Shown here in pieces: positions 17,058-25,855 of a DNA stretch of 64,000 nt. The stretch is from Mycolicibacterium canariasense (GTDB lineage Bacteria > Actinomycetota > Actinomycetes > Mycobacteriales > Mycobacteriaceae): positions 1 through 64,000 of the forward strand of contig NZ_LQOL01000032.1 in assembly GCF_002101555.1 (NCBI RefSeq), written 5' to 3'. The translations under genes and the position numbers were made by a program. Positions within the stretch are counted from its first letter, which is position 1; each line of letters starts with the position of its first letter. The notes beneath the pieces are model-generated. The model saw only the letters and a list, made by a program, of their open reading frames with translations, ran no database searches and was not told the origin of the DNA.

Positions 17058-19757
17058 TCACCAATAGCCAAGTTCGTTATCAGCCGGCGCTTCCCGAGCC
17101 AGGTGGACCGCGGTCACCTTGTATTCGGGCGTGTGCGTCGTCGGGTCACGGCCCGTTCCCAGCAGTGCGTTCACCGCGACGTCCGGACAGCCGAAAGTGG
17201 TGAACACCGTTGCAGACGGCAGGCCGTCGTCGAGACGGCACGGCATGGTCACGGTGCCGTGGCGGCTGCGGATGCGGACCGTTTCTCCCTGGACCAGGCC
17301 CAGGGCCGTCGCGTCCCCGGGTGATATGTCCAGAACCGGTGTACCGCTCAATGCTGCCGTCGCGGATCGGCTCGTCATGGTTCCGGCATTGAACGTGTAT
17401 AGCTGGCGGCCCGTGACGAGGGTGAACGGGAAGCGTTCGTCGCTCATTTCGGCGCTGCGTCGATAGTCGACGCGACGCAAGCTGGCGCGTGTACCGATTC
17501 CGGGGAATGCGTCGACGTGCAACACCGTCGTTCCGGGATGTGAGCCGTCCGGACACGGCCACTGGAGGCCGCCGGGGTGGTCCAGGCGGGCGTAGGTCAT
17601 GCCGGCGCCGGCCGGCCAGACACGACGGATCTCATCCCAGACATCCGCGGGTTGCCGATACGAGAATGCCGGCCCCCACCCGCATGCGGCGGCCGCTCGG
17701 CTGATGATCTCGGCGTCGCTCTTGGCCGATCCCGGCGGCCGCACCGCAGCGCGGAATCGTTGGACACGGCGTTCGGAGTTCATGAAGGTGCCGTCCTTCT
17801 CGAAAGCCGAGGCCGCCGGCAGGAAGACCGTGGCGCAGTGCCGGGCGGTCTCGTTCAAGAACAGATCCTGTACCACGAGCACGTCCAACTCGTCCAGGGC
17901 CTGCCGCACGACGGTGGTCTGGGGTTGGGTCAGCAGGATGTCCCATCCGATCACCCAGAGGGCCTTCAGCGTGCCGCTACCGGCGGCATCGAGCATCTCC
18001 ATGGCGTCCAGACCGGTCGCGTCGGGAATCGGAGCCCCCCAGATGGCGGCGGTGTGATCCTTGGCCGTTTCCAGGGGGACGGAACCGGTCAGGTGGTGCG
18101 GTTCGCATCCCATCAGGGCGGCGCCTTGGACATTGTTCTGGCCTCGCAGGGGATTGCACCCGGTACCCGGCTTCCCGATATTGCCGGTGAGCAGGGCCAG
18201 ATTGGCCAGGCACATGACCGCCTCGGTGCCCTGCACCTGCTCGGTCACGCCCAGGCCGTGAAACTGCAGCGACGGGCCCTGCTGGGCGTACAGGCGTGCG
18301 GCGCGCCGGACGTCGGCGGGATCCAGGCCGGTCACTTCCGCGGTCCGCTCGGGCAGATAGGCCGCGATGAACGCGCCGAAGTCGTCGAACTGGTCCACCC
18401 GCCGAGCGACGAAATCCGCTGCCACCAAACCCTCGTCGAGAATCGCGGCCGCCATCGAGTTCAACACCGCCACCGAGGTTCCCGGCCGCGGCTGGAGATG
18501 GACGTCGGCGGACGCGGCAAGCTCGATGCGACGCGGGTCGATGACGATGAGGTGCGCACCGCGCAGGACTGCCTGCTTGATGCGCGCTCCGACGATCGGG
18601 TGCGCCTCGGTGGCGTTCGAGCCGCACACCATGATGGTGCGGGCCATCTCGATGTCGTCGAATGAATTCGTTGCCGCACCGGTGCCGAACATCGACTTCA
18701 GGCCCGCGGCGCTCGGCGCATGACATACTCGCGCGCAGCAGTCGATGTTGTTGGTACCCAATGCGACCCTGGCGAATTTCTGGGCCAGATAGTTCTCCTC
18801 GTTGGTCGCTCGTGCCGAACTCAGCACTCCCACCGCCGCCGGGCCCCTCCGGTCGAGGACCTTCCGGAAGCCGGCGACCGCCGCTTCGATGGCTTCATCC
18901 CAGCCGACAGGACGCCACCGACCGGCGGTGTCGCGCAGCATCGGCGTGGTGATCCGATCCGGTGCGTGGGTGAAGCCGTACCCGTAACGTCCCTTGACGC
19001 AGAGGTGGCCCCGATTGACCGGCGCGTCGACGAGCGGGCGGATCTCGGTGATCCGACCGTCACGGGTACCGACCGACATCTCACATCCCACCGCACAGTA
19101 CGGACACGTGGTGCGGGTCCAGTCGGTCGGCGGCGCTTCGGACGCCGAACCGCTATCGGTGAGGGCCTCGGTCGGACAGGTGTCGACGCACGCTCCGCAG
19201 GAAACACACGAACTCGCAGCCAGGGTGGTGCCCGAGTCGGGCACGACCTCCGATTCGATTCCACGGCCCTCGATGCGCCAAGCGAATTGGCCTTGCAGCT
19301 CGTCGCAGATCCGCACACAGCGCCAACAAGAGATACAGCGGTTCAGGTCGACGTGGATTGCCGGATGCGAGTGATCGATCAGGTCGATCACCGCAGTGCC
19401 GGTCGGGACGACAGTGTGGTCGGCGAGAAGCCGATGGAACGGCAGGTCGGGGGAGTCGGACACCGCGCTGGCCGGATAGCGCCCAACCAGCATCTCCAGC
19501 AGGGTCTTTCGGAGTGCGTGCAGGGTCGGGGTAGCGGTACGCACGACCATCGCGTCGGTGACGGGTGTGGTGCAGGCGGCGGCCGGCCGGTGCGCACCCG
19601 CGACGTCGACCACGCAGAGCCGGCATGTGCCGGATGGGCGCAGTCTCGGGTCGTGGCACAGGGTGGGGATGTCGATGCCCGCCGCGTCCGCTGCCGACAA
19701 GATCGAAGTGCCGTCGGGACAGGTCACCGCGAGCCCGTCAATGGTCAGTCGGGGCAC
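17058..19757 (-). CDS. NAD-type formate dehydrogenase alpha subunit
   Basis: This 899-residue molybdopterin enzyme oxidises formate to CO2. Domains in order: a [2Fe-2S] ferredoxin domain (residues 1-80; C34, C45, C48, C62); a NuoG-like His/Cys and 4Fe-4S segment (CISCWRCVRIC, 141-151; CVSCGACVDTC, 184-194); the 4Fe-4S motif CPYCAVGC (219-225); then the bis-MGD catalytic part. The Mo ligand is Cys345 in RVCHAPS, where some homologues use selenocysteine. The C-terminal dinucleotide domain has VTGRQLYTFNAGT. The GTG start at 19757 lies inside the end of the upstream beta gene (20-base overlap). No fdhD chaperone gene is nearby. Confidence 0.93.
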   Translation of the reverse strand: MPRLTIDGLAVTCPDGTSILSAADAAGIDIPTLCHDPRLRPSGTCRLCVVDVAGAHRPAAACTTPVTDAMVVRTATPTLHALRKTLLEMLVGRYPASAVSDSPDLPFHRLLADHTVVPTGTAVIDLIDHSHPAIHVDLNRCISCWRCVRICDELQGQFAWRIEGRGIESEVVPDSGTTLAASSCVSCGACVDTCPTEALTDSGSASEAPPTDWTRTTCPYCAVGCEMSVGTRDGRITEIRPLVDAPVNRGHLCVKGRYGYGFTHAPDRITTPMLRDTAGRWRPVGWDEAIEAAVAGFRKVLDRRGPAAVGVLSSARATNEENYLAQKFARVALGTNNIDCCARVCHAPSAAGLKSMFGTGAATNSFDDIEMARTIMVCGSNATEAHPIVGARIKQAVLRGAHLIVIDPRRIELAASADVHLQPRPGTSVAVLNSMAAAILDEGLVAADFVARRVDQFDDFGAFIAAYLPERTAEVTGLDPADVRRAARLYAQQGPSLQFHGLGVTEQVQGTEAVMCLANLALLTGNIGKPGTGCNPLRGQNNVQGAALMGCEPHHLTGSVPLETAKDHTAAIWGAPIPDATGLDAMEMLDAAGSGTLKALWVIGWDILLTQPQTTVVRQALDELDVLVVQDLFLNETARHCATVFLPAASAFEKDGTFMNSERRVQRFRAAVRPPGSAKSDAEIISRAAAACGWGPAFSYRQPADVWDEIRRVWPAGAGMTYARLDHPGGLQWPCPDGSHPGTTVLHVDAFPGIGTRASLRRVDYRRSAEMSDERFPFTLVTGRQLYTFNAGTMTSRSATAALSGTPVLDISPGDATALGLVQGETVRIRSRHGTVTMPCRLDDGLPSATVFTTFGCPDVAVNALLGTGRDPTTHTPEYKVTAVHLAREAPADNELGYW

Positions 19758-21207
19758 CGTAGAGCTCCTTGCCGTAATGGGTGATCACGCTGAGGGCGAA
19801 CTCAGCAAGGCCGCCGCCGTGCCCACACAGGCTGGTAGCGGCCAGTGCTTGCACGATGGATTCCCATTCGCCGCGCTCCGAGCGGGCCAGCGGCCGGCTG
19901 AACAGGGTTTCGATGCGGGCCGTGCCCACCCGGCAGGGGGTGCAGGCACCGCAGGATTCATAAGCTCCGAACCGGAACACGTGGTGTACCAGATCAACGA
20001 TCGAGGTGCTGTGGTCGAAGGCGATGATCCCACCGTGACCGACACCGGCACCGATATTGCGCAGCGGGTCGAACGCGAACGGCACGTCGAGACTCCCGGG
20101 GGGCACGACCCCGGCCAGCGGACCGCCGACGATGACACCGCTCAGTTCGCCGGCCACGCCGCCACCGAGACGTTCGACTATCTCCCGCAACGGGATTCCG
20201 AATTCCACCTCGTAAAGCCCGGGGCGTGCGAACAGCGAATTCAGTGCTACCGCCTTGGTGCCCCGGCTGGATCCCGATCCCATGGCGGCGAACTCGCGGC
20301 CACCGTGGCGCAGAATCCACGGCACCCCGGCCAGGGTCTCGACGTTGTTGACGACGGTGGGCAACCCGAACAGCCCGGACTGCGCCGGATACGGGGGGCG
20401 CGGTCGGACCATCGGCCGCCGGCCTTCCAGGGCGTTGAGGAGCGCGGATTCTTCACCGCAGACATAGCTGCCGTGACCCTGGACAACGGTCACCGTCAGA
20501 CCACGCGCGGGGCCGAACACCGCCGGGCCGAGGATTTCGGCGTCCTCGGCCTCGGCCACCGCGGCACGCACGGCCGCCAGCGCGCCCGGATACTCCCGCC
20601 GGACATACACATACGCCAGTTCGGCGCCCGTGGCGAAGGCTGCGATGGCCAATCCCTCGAGCATCGCGTGCGGGTCGTTCTCCAACAGGATGCGGTCGAT
20701 GTAGGCGCCGGCGTCGCCTTCATCCGCATTCACCACGACCACCCGCGGGCCTGCCGGGCCCGTCCGGGCGGAACGCCATTTACGGCCGGTCGGGTAGCCG
20801 GCTCCACCCCGCCCGCGCAACTGTGATTCCTCCACCTCGGCCAACGTGGCCTCGGCGCCGATGCTCAGGGCACGTCGCAGCCCCTCGTAACCCCCGTCAC
20901 GGAGGTACGCCTGCAGTTCGGGAGCTCCAACCGTTGCGCAGCGGCCGAGGACAACAGCGGTGCTACAAGCGATCTCGACGACCGGCTCGGTCGTGTCATC
21001 TCCACGTGCGGGAGCGTCATAACAGCGGCCCAGACAGTACAGCCGTGGGTCGGCCGACTCCGCGCCGACCCACCGTTCGGGATCTCGGTGGCGGGCCACA
21101 AAGCACGCCGTTCCCTGACAGGGCTGGGCACCGATATCGACCGCCGAAAGGTGGTAGAACGATCGCGCCAACGGCGGGCGGCGGTCGTCGTGCCGTGGTG
21201 TCGCCAC
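19738..21207 (-). CDS. Formate dehydrogenase beta subunit (NuoF-like, FMN/NAD)
   Basis: This 489-residue NADH-side subunit passes electrons from formate to NAD+. The N-terminus (about 1-90) is a thioredoxin-like [2Fe-2S] domain with CQGTAC and YCLGRCY cysteine pairs, as in a NuoE C-terminal half. The NuoF part follows: RGRGGAGYPTGRKW (FMN/NADH glycine-rich loop), NADEGDAGAYIDR, GSYVCGEESALLNALEG, then the 4Fe-4S motif SCGACTPCRVG with a distal Cys in TSLCGHG. It starts at GTG 21207, with no strong ribosome site. It is co-translated with the alpha subunit by overlap. A DosR box lies 34 bases upstream. Confidence 0.92.
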   Translation of the reverse strand: MATPRHDDRRPPLARSFYHLSAVDIGAQPCQGTACFVARHRDPERWVGAESADPRLYCLGRCYDAPARGDDTTEPVVEIACSTAVVLGRCATVGAPELQAYLRDGGYEGLRRALSIGAEATLAEVEESQLRGRGGAGYPTGRKWRSARTGPAGPRVVVVNADEGDAGAYIDRILLENDPHAMLEGLAIAAFATGAELAYVYVRREYPGALAAVRAAVAEAEDAEILGPAVFGPARGLTVTVVQGHGSYVCGEESALLNALEGRRPMVRPRPPYPAQSGLFGLPTVVNNVETLAGVPWILRHGGREFAAMGSGSSRGTKAVALNSLFARPGLYEVEFGIPLREIVERLGGGVAGELSGVIVGGPLAGVVPPGSLDVPFAFDPLRNIGAGVGHGGIIAFDHSTSIVDLVHHVFRFGAYESCGACTPCRVGTARIETLFSRPLARSERGEWESIVQALAATSLCGHGGGLAEFALSVITHYGKELYGAPTDH

Positions 21208-21240
21208 ACCGACGAGTCTCGGCCTGGCCCGCCCGGCCCG

Positions 21241-21260
21241 CTAGGGGCCAAAGTCACCTC
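21241..21260. promoter_or_regulatory. DosR box before the formate dehydrogenase genes
   Basis: Core GGGGCC-AA-AGTCAC lies in the short gap between the usp stop (21259) and the beta-subunit start (21207). It would let the dehydrogenase pair be induced separately from the usp gene. Confidence 0.65.
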
Positions 21261-22125
21261 ACCATGGGCCGTACCGGGGAGCGATGAGCACCGAGCAGTT
21301 CAGGTCGGTGAGTGCGGCATAAAGGCCTGGGTCGCCGAGTTCGGTCAATTGATTGGCGGTGTCATGACCCAGTACGACCAGCCCGACGGTATCGACGTGT
21401 TTGGCCAGGTAATTGATGGGGCTGCCGGCCACCGCGACCGCCTCGATATCGACTTCCGGATACAGCCGGCGATACCGGTCCAGCGCGTGCTCCAGGTTCA
21501 GTTTGGCATGCCTGGTGCCCTCGGCAGTGGCGTGACTGTCCTGGATGTCGGTGAATCGGGGTCGCCAGCCGGTCACGACTCGCAGCGCGGCGTGGCGTAG
21601 TCGGGCTTCGTCGATCGCGTGCCCGAGCACGGTGGGACATTCCGGGGAGTCGGTGAAACCCGTGACAATGGAACGATTCCGGTGTGCGGGTTCCTCTCCG
21701 TTGACGATGGCGACCAGGCAATGGGATTGGTCGAGCAACTGCCCAAGTACCACGCCACGGTGTGTGCTCGGAGCTTCACCGAAGCAGGCAGCATCGACGC
21801 AGAGCATTGCGGCCGACTGCGATGCCTTCGCCAGTGCGGCGAGCAGGCGTTCGTAGACGATCTCGACTTCGATCTTCACCGGGCGGTTGGTCGATTCGAT
21901 GGCCATTGCCGCGTGCCGTACGGCGCTCTCGGCGACGGCGAAATCGTGTGCGGTGCAGAGACTGTCGAGCTGAGCCGGCTCATGCGGCTCGATCGCGTAC
22001 AGGAGCCGCAGCGGAAGGTCTCGGACCAGCGCCTCGTCGACGGCCCACAGGGCAGCATTGAGCGCTCGGCGTGACCCGTCGATGGCGACGACGACGGCCG
22101 GGGATGGGGGTGCGATATCGCGCAT
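21259..22125 (-). CDS. Tandem universal stress protein, degenerate ATP motifs
   Basis: This 288-residue two-domain USP has domain starts VVVAIDGSRR and SIVTGFTDSPEC. Neither domain keeps the G-2x-G-9x-GS ATP motif (domain 1 reads CVDAACFGEAPSTHRGVVLG; domain 2 reads GHDTANQLTELGDPG), so nucleotide binding is doubtful. It heads the usp-fdh group and faces the divergent usp at 22339 across two DosR boxes. It is probably a regulatory or scaffold type of USP; that is inference. Confidence 0.88.
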   Translation of the reverse strand: MRDIAPPSPAVVVAIDGSRRALNAALWAVDEALVRDLPLRLLYAIEPHEPAQLDSLCTAHDFAVAESAVRHAAMAIESTNRPVKIEVEIVYERLLAALAKASQSAAMLCVDAACFGEAPSTHRGVVLGQLLDQSHCLVAIVNGEEPAHRNRSIVTGFTDSPECPTVLGHAIDEARLRHAALRVVTGWRPRFTDIQDSHATAEGTRHAKLNLEHALDRYRRLYPEVDIEAVAVAGSPINYLAKHVDTVGLVVLGHDTANQLTELGDPGLYAALTDLNCSVLIAPRYGPW

Positions 22126-22190
22126 CTGGTACTCCGTAGCGGGCTTGTTGGTGCTTGCCCTCGAACCTAGGTTCCCACGCCGCGGCGGGA

Positions 22191-22210
22191 CGAGGGCCGA
22201 AGGTCCCTTC
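22191..22210. promoter_or_regulatory. DosR box, usp/usp intergenic, left
   Basis: Core GGGCCG-AA-GGTCCC lies 66 bases before the minus-strand usp start (22125). Confidence 0.7.
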
Positions 22211-22252
22211 GAGGTCGCCGTTGATCACCGCGATGGCGGCACCGATGGGTGA

Positions 22253-22272
22253 TTGATGACTTTGGGCCCTCG
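22253..22272. promoter_or_regulatory. DosR box, usp/usp intergenic, right
   Basis: Core ATGACT-TT-GGGCCC lies 67 bases before the plus-strand usp start (22339), nearly mirror-placed relative to the left box. Confidence 0.68.
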
Positions 22273-22338
22273 TGGCCCGGTCCACCGGGGACCAGAATGC
22301 TCCTCAAAACGTACCCGCGCGGACCGGAGGTGCTCACC

Positions 22339-23238
22339 ATGAACCGTGCTGACCAAGTGACCGGAAAGCGGTTCGGCGTCATCGTCGGAGCCGACGGATC
22401 ACCCGCTTCCCGGGTCGCGGTCGACTGGGCGGCCCGCGAGGCCGAGTCACGCCGCAGCACACTGACCGTGGTGCATGTGGTCCCGACGGGCACGATGGTG
22501 TCCTGGATGGACGTGCCGATCACCGAGGGCTACTGGGCCGAACGCGACCGACGCGCCGAGAAGGTGATCACCGACGCCCTCACGCTGGTCGCCGACGCGA
22601 TCTCGGATCGACCGGCCATTACGGTTGCGCGCCGCATCATGGAAGCTCCCACCATCCCCACATTGGTGCAGATGTCCGCGGCAGCCGAGATGGTCGTGGT
22701 CGGATGCCGTGGTCTCGGCGGCGTCAGCCGACTGCTGCTCGGCTCGGTCTCCACCGGTTTGGTGCACAGGGCACACTGCCCGGTTGCCGTCGTGCGCGAC
22801 GAAGATCCGTTGATGCCGGATCCGGCGCATGCGCCGGTGGTGGTGGGAACCGACTGCTCACCGGCGTCCGATTTGGCCACCGACATCGCATTCGACGAGG
22901 CCGCACGCCGCGGTGCGCAACTCGTCGCCGTGCACGTCTGGAGCGACCAGATCGACGATCTCGCCGATTACCTCTGGACCGACGGCGAGCAGTCGGCCCG
23001 ACGTGCGCTTGCCGAGTACCTCGAACGCTGGACACTTCGGTATCCGAAGGTGGCGGTTCGTGCCGTGGTGGAGCGCGACCACCCTGCACGACGCCTGCTC
23101 GAGCACGCCGACAAGGCGCAGTTGCTCGTCGTCGGCAGCCACGGCCGGGGAGGCTTCGAAGGCATGGTGCTCGGATCGGTGAGCTCTGCGGTCGTGCACG
23201 GGGCACGGATGCCGGTGATCGTCGCCCGGCGATCGTGA
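22339..23238 (+). CDS. Tandem universal stress protein, both ATP motifs intact
   Basis: This 299-residue USP has canonical motifs in both domains: GCRGLGGVSRLLLGS and GSHGRGGFEGMVLGS. Domain 1 starts GVIVGADGSPAS; domain 2 starts VVVGTDCSPAS. The ATG at 22339 is chosen because GGAGG lies 8 bases before it and the USP fold starts there; a longer frame back to 22249 would run through the DosR box. It resembles M. tuberculosis Rv2623-type USPs, which bind ATP and slow growth. Confidence 0.92.
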   Translation: MNRADQVTGKRFGVIVGADGSPASRVAVDWAAREAESRRSTLTVVHVVPTGTMVSWMDVPITEGYWAERDRRAEKVITDALTLVADAISDRPAITVARRIMEAPTIPTLVQMSAAAEMVVVGCRGLGGVSRLLLGSVSTGLVHRAHCPVAVVRDEDPLMPDPAHAPVVVGTDCSPASDLATDIAFDEAARRGAQLVAVHVWSDQIDDLADYLWTDGEQSARRALAEYLERWTLRYPKVAVRAVVERDHPARRLLEHADKAQLLVVGSHGRGGFEGMVLGSVSSAVVHGARMPVIVARRS

Positions 23239-23261
23239 TCTCCCCGCGCACCGCTTCCCGC

Positions 23262-23819
23262 TCAGGTGTAGCCGCCGCCCTCCTCGGGATCGGCCGCCCA
23301 CAACCGTTCGTCGTCATCGTCGACGGTCGTGCGCTGTTCGAGCACATCGGCCGGATCGGCCTCGATGCTGCCGATGGGCTCGTCGGCGAACAATGTGGGC
23401 GCAACCATCCCGTCGGATTGCTCGGCGAGGTCGGCTTCGTCGGCGCGGGGGATCGCCTCCATCAGGTTCGGGCGCGGCTGAGGGTGATGTCCCGGCTGCG
23501 AAGTGGGCAAGGCCGTCGGATTCTTGGTGCCATTGCCGGCGTAGCGTCTGGCGAGCAGCGTGCCCCACGACTGCTCGGCGGCGGCCAGAACCGCACCTCG
23601 TATGCCTGGCGTGATCGTGTCGTCCACCATCGCCATGAGCGCTTCGGCCAGCTCGATGACCGAGACGTTGTGACGTTTGGCCGCATCGACAAGCTCGGCG
23701 AACGCGTCATCGCGGTGGCATTGTCCGAGCGCGACGAGAACGCCCTCGGCAGCGCCGAGGCTGCGCCGTGGGTCTCGCACGGTATCTCTGTGAGAGCTGC
23801 GATGTCCCGATGATTGCAC
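23262..23819 (-). CDS. ANTAR-domain protein with acidic tail
   Basis: This 185-residue protein has residues 22-65 (EGVLVALGQCHRDDAFAELV, then DAAKRHNVSVIELAEALMAM) matching an ANTAR RNA-binding antiterminator domain, including the aromatic-poor three-helix pattern. There is no receiver or GAF domain. The C-terminal 100 residues are low-complexity and acidic, with EADPADVLEQRTTVDDDDER, similar to the DUF5709-type tail seen in the gene at 31484. The GTG at 23819 follows GAGGAACGGAG. It is last in the hspX-usp-usp chain, 33 bases after the usp stop. It may control RNA termination of dormancy transcripts; that is inference. Confidence 0.72.
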   Translation of the reverse strand: MQSSGHRSSHRDTVRDPRRSLGAAEGVLVALGQCHRDDAFAELVDAAKRHNVSVIELAEALMAMVDDTITPGIRGAVLAAAEQSWGTLLARRYAGNGTKNPTALPTSQPGHHPQPRPNLMEAIPRADEADLAEQSDGMVAPTLFADEPIGSIEADPADVLEQRTTVDDDDERLWAADPEEGGGYT

Positions 23820-23852
23820 GTTCGCTCCGTTCCTCGTGTTAGTGCGGTCGCG

Positions 23853-24749
23853 TCAGTCGTTGCGCGCAACGATCAGTGGCGTATCGATTTCGTGGGCGAT
23901 CACCGAACTCACCGACCCGAGCAGCATGCCGGCGAAACCGCCGCGGCCGTGACTGCCGAGGACCACGAGCTGCGCCGTTTCCGACTGCGCCAGAATATGT
24001 TCGACTGGGTGGTCGCGCACGAGGATCTTCCGTACGGCGACGTCGGGGTAGCGTTCCTGCCATCCGGCCAGCCGTTCGGACAGGATCTCACCGGCCTCGG
24101 CTTCGACCGCCGACCACGGTACGGGCATCACCTCCGGCCACTCCACATCACTGAAGGCATGCAGTGCGACCAGTTCGGCGTGCCGCCACGAGGCCTCGTC
24201 GAAGGCCAGCGCCGTCGCACGCTCGGATGCGGGCGATCCGTCGACACCGAGCACCACCGGCCCGTTCTCGTGTGCCGCGGCAACGGTGCCGCGGATGATC
24301 GCCACCGGGCAATGCGCGTGGTGCAGCAGCGCGGTGCTGACCGATCCCAGGAGCGCACGGCCCACCGCGCCCATCCGTCGACTGCCGACCACCACCATGC
24401 CGGCTTGCTTGGTCAGGTCGATCAGCGTGGGCACCACTGCGGCAACCGGTGTCTCGGTGTTGATGTGCAGCTCGACGCCGGGCACGCTTTCGCGGGCGAT
24501 GCGCACGGAGTCGGCGATGATCTGGTCGGCTTGTTGTTGCTGCCAAAGGCCGAATTCCTCGCTGATCGGTGAACCGAACATCCCGGGACCGGACCAACCG
24601 GCACTGAGGGTGCTGATCACGTTGACGATGGTCAGGTCCTGGCCACGCCGGGCTGCCTCGGTGGCCGCCCAGCGCACCGCGTCGTCGGAAGCTCCCGACC
24701 CGTCGACCGCGGCGAGGATGCCCTGCTGGAGTTTGGTGTTGAGGCTCAT
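23853..24749 (-). CDS. Tandem universal stress protein
   Basis: This 298-residue USP has a domain 1 motif GSRRMGAVGRALLGS (second Gly replaced by Arg) and a canonical domain 2 motif GSHGRGGFAGMLLGS. Domain starts are GILAAVDGSGAS and VVLGVDGSPAS. AAAGGAA precedes the ATG. It lies 58 bases after the next usp gene and 33 bases before the ANTAR gene, so it is part of the hspX chain. The FGLWQQQQADQ helix is typical of the larger tandem USP family in mycobacteria. Confidence 0.92.
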   Translation of the reverse strand: MSLNTKLQQGILAAVDGSGASDDAVRWAATEAARRGQDLTIVNVISTLSAGWSGPGMFGSPISEEFGLWQQQQADQIIADSVRIARESVPGVELHINTETPVAAVVPTLIDLTKQAGMVVVGSRRMGAVGRALLGSVSTALLHHAHCPVAIIRGTVAAAHENGPVVLGVDGSPASERATALAFDEASWRHAELVALHAFSDVEWPEVMPVPWSAVEAEAGEILSERLAGWQERYPDVAVRKILVRDHPVEHILAQSETAQLVVLGSHGRGGFAGMLLGSVSSVIAHEIDTPLIVARND

Positions 24750-24807
24750 GAACTATTCCTTTCATTGTGGGGATCGATGGTGTGCTCGGTGGAAGTCAGC
24801 GTGGATA

Positions 24808-25632
24808 TCACCGCACGACCAGAACCGAGCACCGGCCGTGGGGGAGAGGTGAATAACTCTGTGGGCCAATAATTGTGGCCACCTTGTCGGCGTCATCCGC
24901 ACCGAGTACGGCCAGTTGGATCTGTCCGTCGGCGTTGTCGGCGAGGAACCGGGGCAGGTCGGCCAGTGTCGGCACCGGGTAGACATGCACATCGGGGTAG
25001 CGGTGCGTCCACTGCTCGACGCACTGCTCGAGCGCCGTGTACGGGGTCTTCCCGAAGTCGTCTTGCCAGACTCCCACCGCTATCAGCGGTGCGTGCCGAT
25101 TCCTGGCTTCGTCCAAGGCAGCACGGAAGACGGCATCGTCGCGCTGCGCGCGTCGGAAGCCGACCACGATGACCCCACCGTTGCGGTTCGTCGTGACGGC
25201 ATCATCGTGCCGTACGACGGCCACCGGGCAGTCCGCGTGTTCGGCCACCGACTCGGCCGTGGAACCGAGCACCTTTCCGGCCACCCAGTCGATCCCGGTC
25301 GATCCGACGCATACCAGGGCCGCATCGCGTGATTCCGCGATCAGCGCGGCCGCGGAATGCCCGCGCCGGACCACCGGGTAGGTGGACACCGGTTTGCCCG
25401 TTGCCGCAATGGCTTCGACGGCGTGCTGCAGCGCGCGCTCGGCGGACTCGTTCTCGATCTGGGTGTCAGCGTGAACGGTTCCCGGCAAACGTTCGTCGTC
25501 CACAACATAGACCAGTCGTAGCGGCGCGTCCCGCCTGATCGCTTCGTCGACACCCCATAACGCCGCATTCACCGCGGCGTCGGATCCGTCGATGCCCACG
25601 ACCACCGGTGGGTTACCGGAACGCCGGCGCAT
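24808..25632 (-). CDS. Tandem universal stress protein
   Basis: This 274-residue USP has a canonical domain 1 motif (GSTGIDWVAGKVLGS) and a degenerate domain 2 (GADDADKVATIIGPQS). The ATG at 25632 is chosen because GGAG lies 6 bases before it and PPVVVGIDGSDAA begins soon after; a GTG at 25674 would add 14 residues without a ribosome site. It is related in layout to the usp genes at 10539 and 60917. It lies in the hspX-led chain. Confidence 0.9.
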   Translation of the reverse strand: MRRRSGNPPVVVGIDGSDAAVNAALWGVDEAIRRDAPLRLVYVVDDERLPGTVHADTQIENESAERALQHAVEAIAATGKPVSTYPVVRRGHSAAALIAESRDAALVCVGSTGIDWVAGKVLGSTAESVAEHADCPVAVVRHDDAVTTNRNGGVIVVGFRRAQRDDAVFRAALDEARNRHAPLIAVGVWQDDFGKTPYTALEQCVEQWTHRYPDVHVYPVPTLADLPRFLADNADGQIQLAVLGADDADKVATIIGPQSYSPLPHGRCSVLVVR

Positions 25633-25828
25633 CAGGAACTCCGGTGTCCTTGCGGCAATCGGTGACTCGACCACCGTCGAGGACGGTCATGGGCGTCGGT
25701 GGCCAGGTGCGGTGGTCGCCGCACGGGTGCACACCACGGGCCGTCCGCGGCCGGTGATGGGCGCGGTAGAGGACCGCGACGCCGACCGTGGCCATCAGGC
25801 CGGCGAGAACGGGACGTTGTTTGCCCAT
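25613..25828 (-). CDS. Possible small membrane protein between hspX and usp
   Basis: A 71-codon frame starts at ATG 25828, 28 bases after the hspX stop, and overlaps the usp start by 20 bases. Its first 22 residues (MGKQRPVLAGLMATVGVAVL) look like a signal anchor; the rest is Arg/Pro-rich and not recognisable. It fills what would otherwise be a 220-base gap inside an apparent operon. It may be non-coding spacer. Confidence 0.3.
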   Translation of the reverse strand: MGKQRPVLAGLMATVGVAVLYRAHHRPRTARGVHPCGDHRTWPPTPMTVLDGGRVTDCRKDTGVPDAPAFR

Positions 25829-25855
25829 GGTGACCCCGTACCTAGAACGACATGT

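Noticed and set aside
16152..17324. 390-codon plus-strand frame
   Set aside because: It shares sequence with the WS/DGAT gene in another frame and crosses its stop; composition is Arg-rich with no motif.
17577..18665. 362-codon plus-strand frame inside the formate dehydrogenase gene
   Set aside because: Antisense to clear Mo-enzyme motifs; arginine- and glycine-rich composition typical of a shadow frame.
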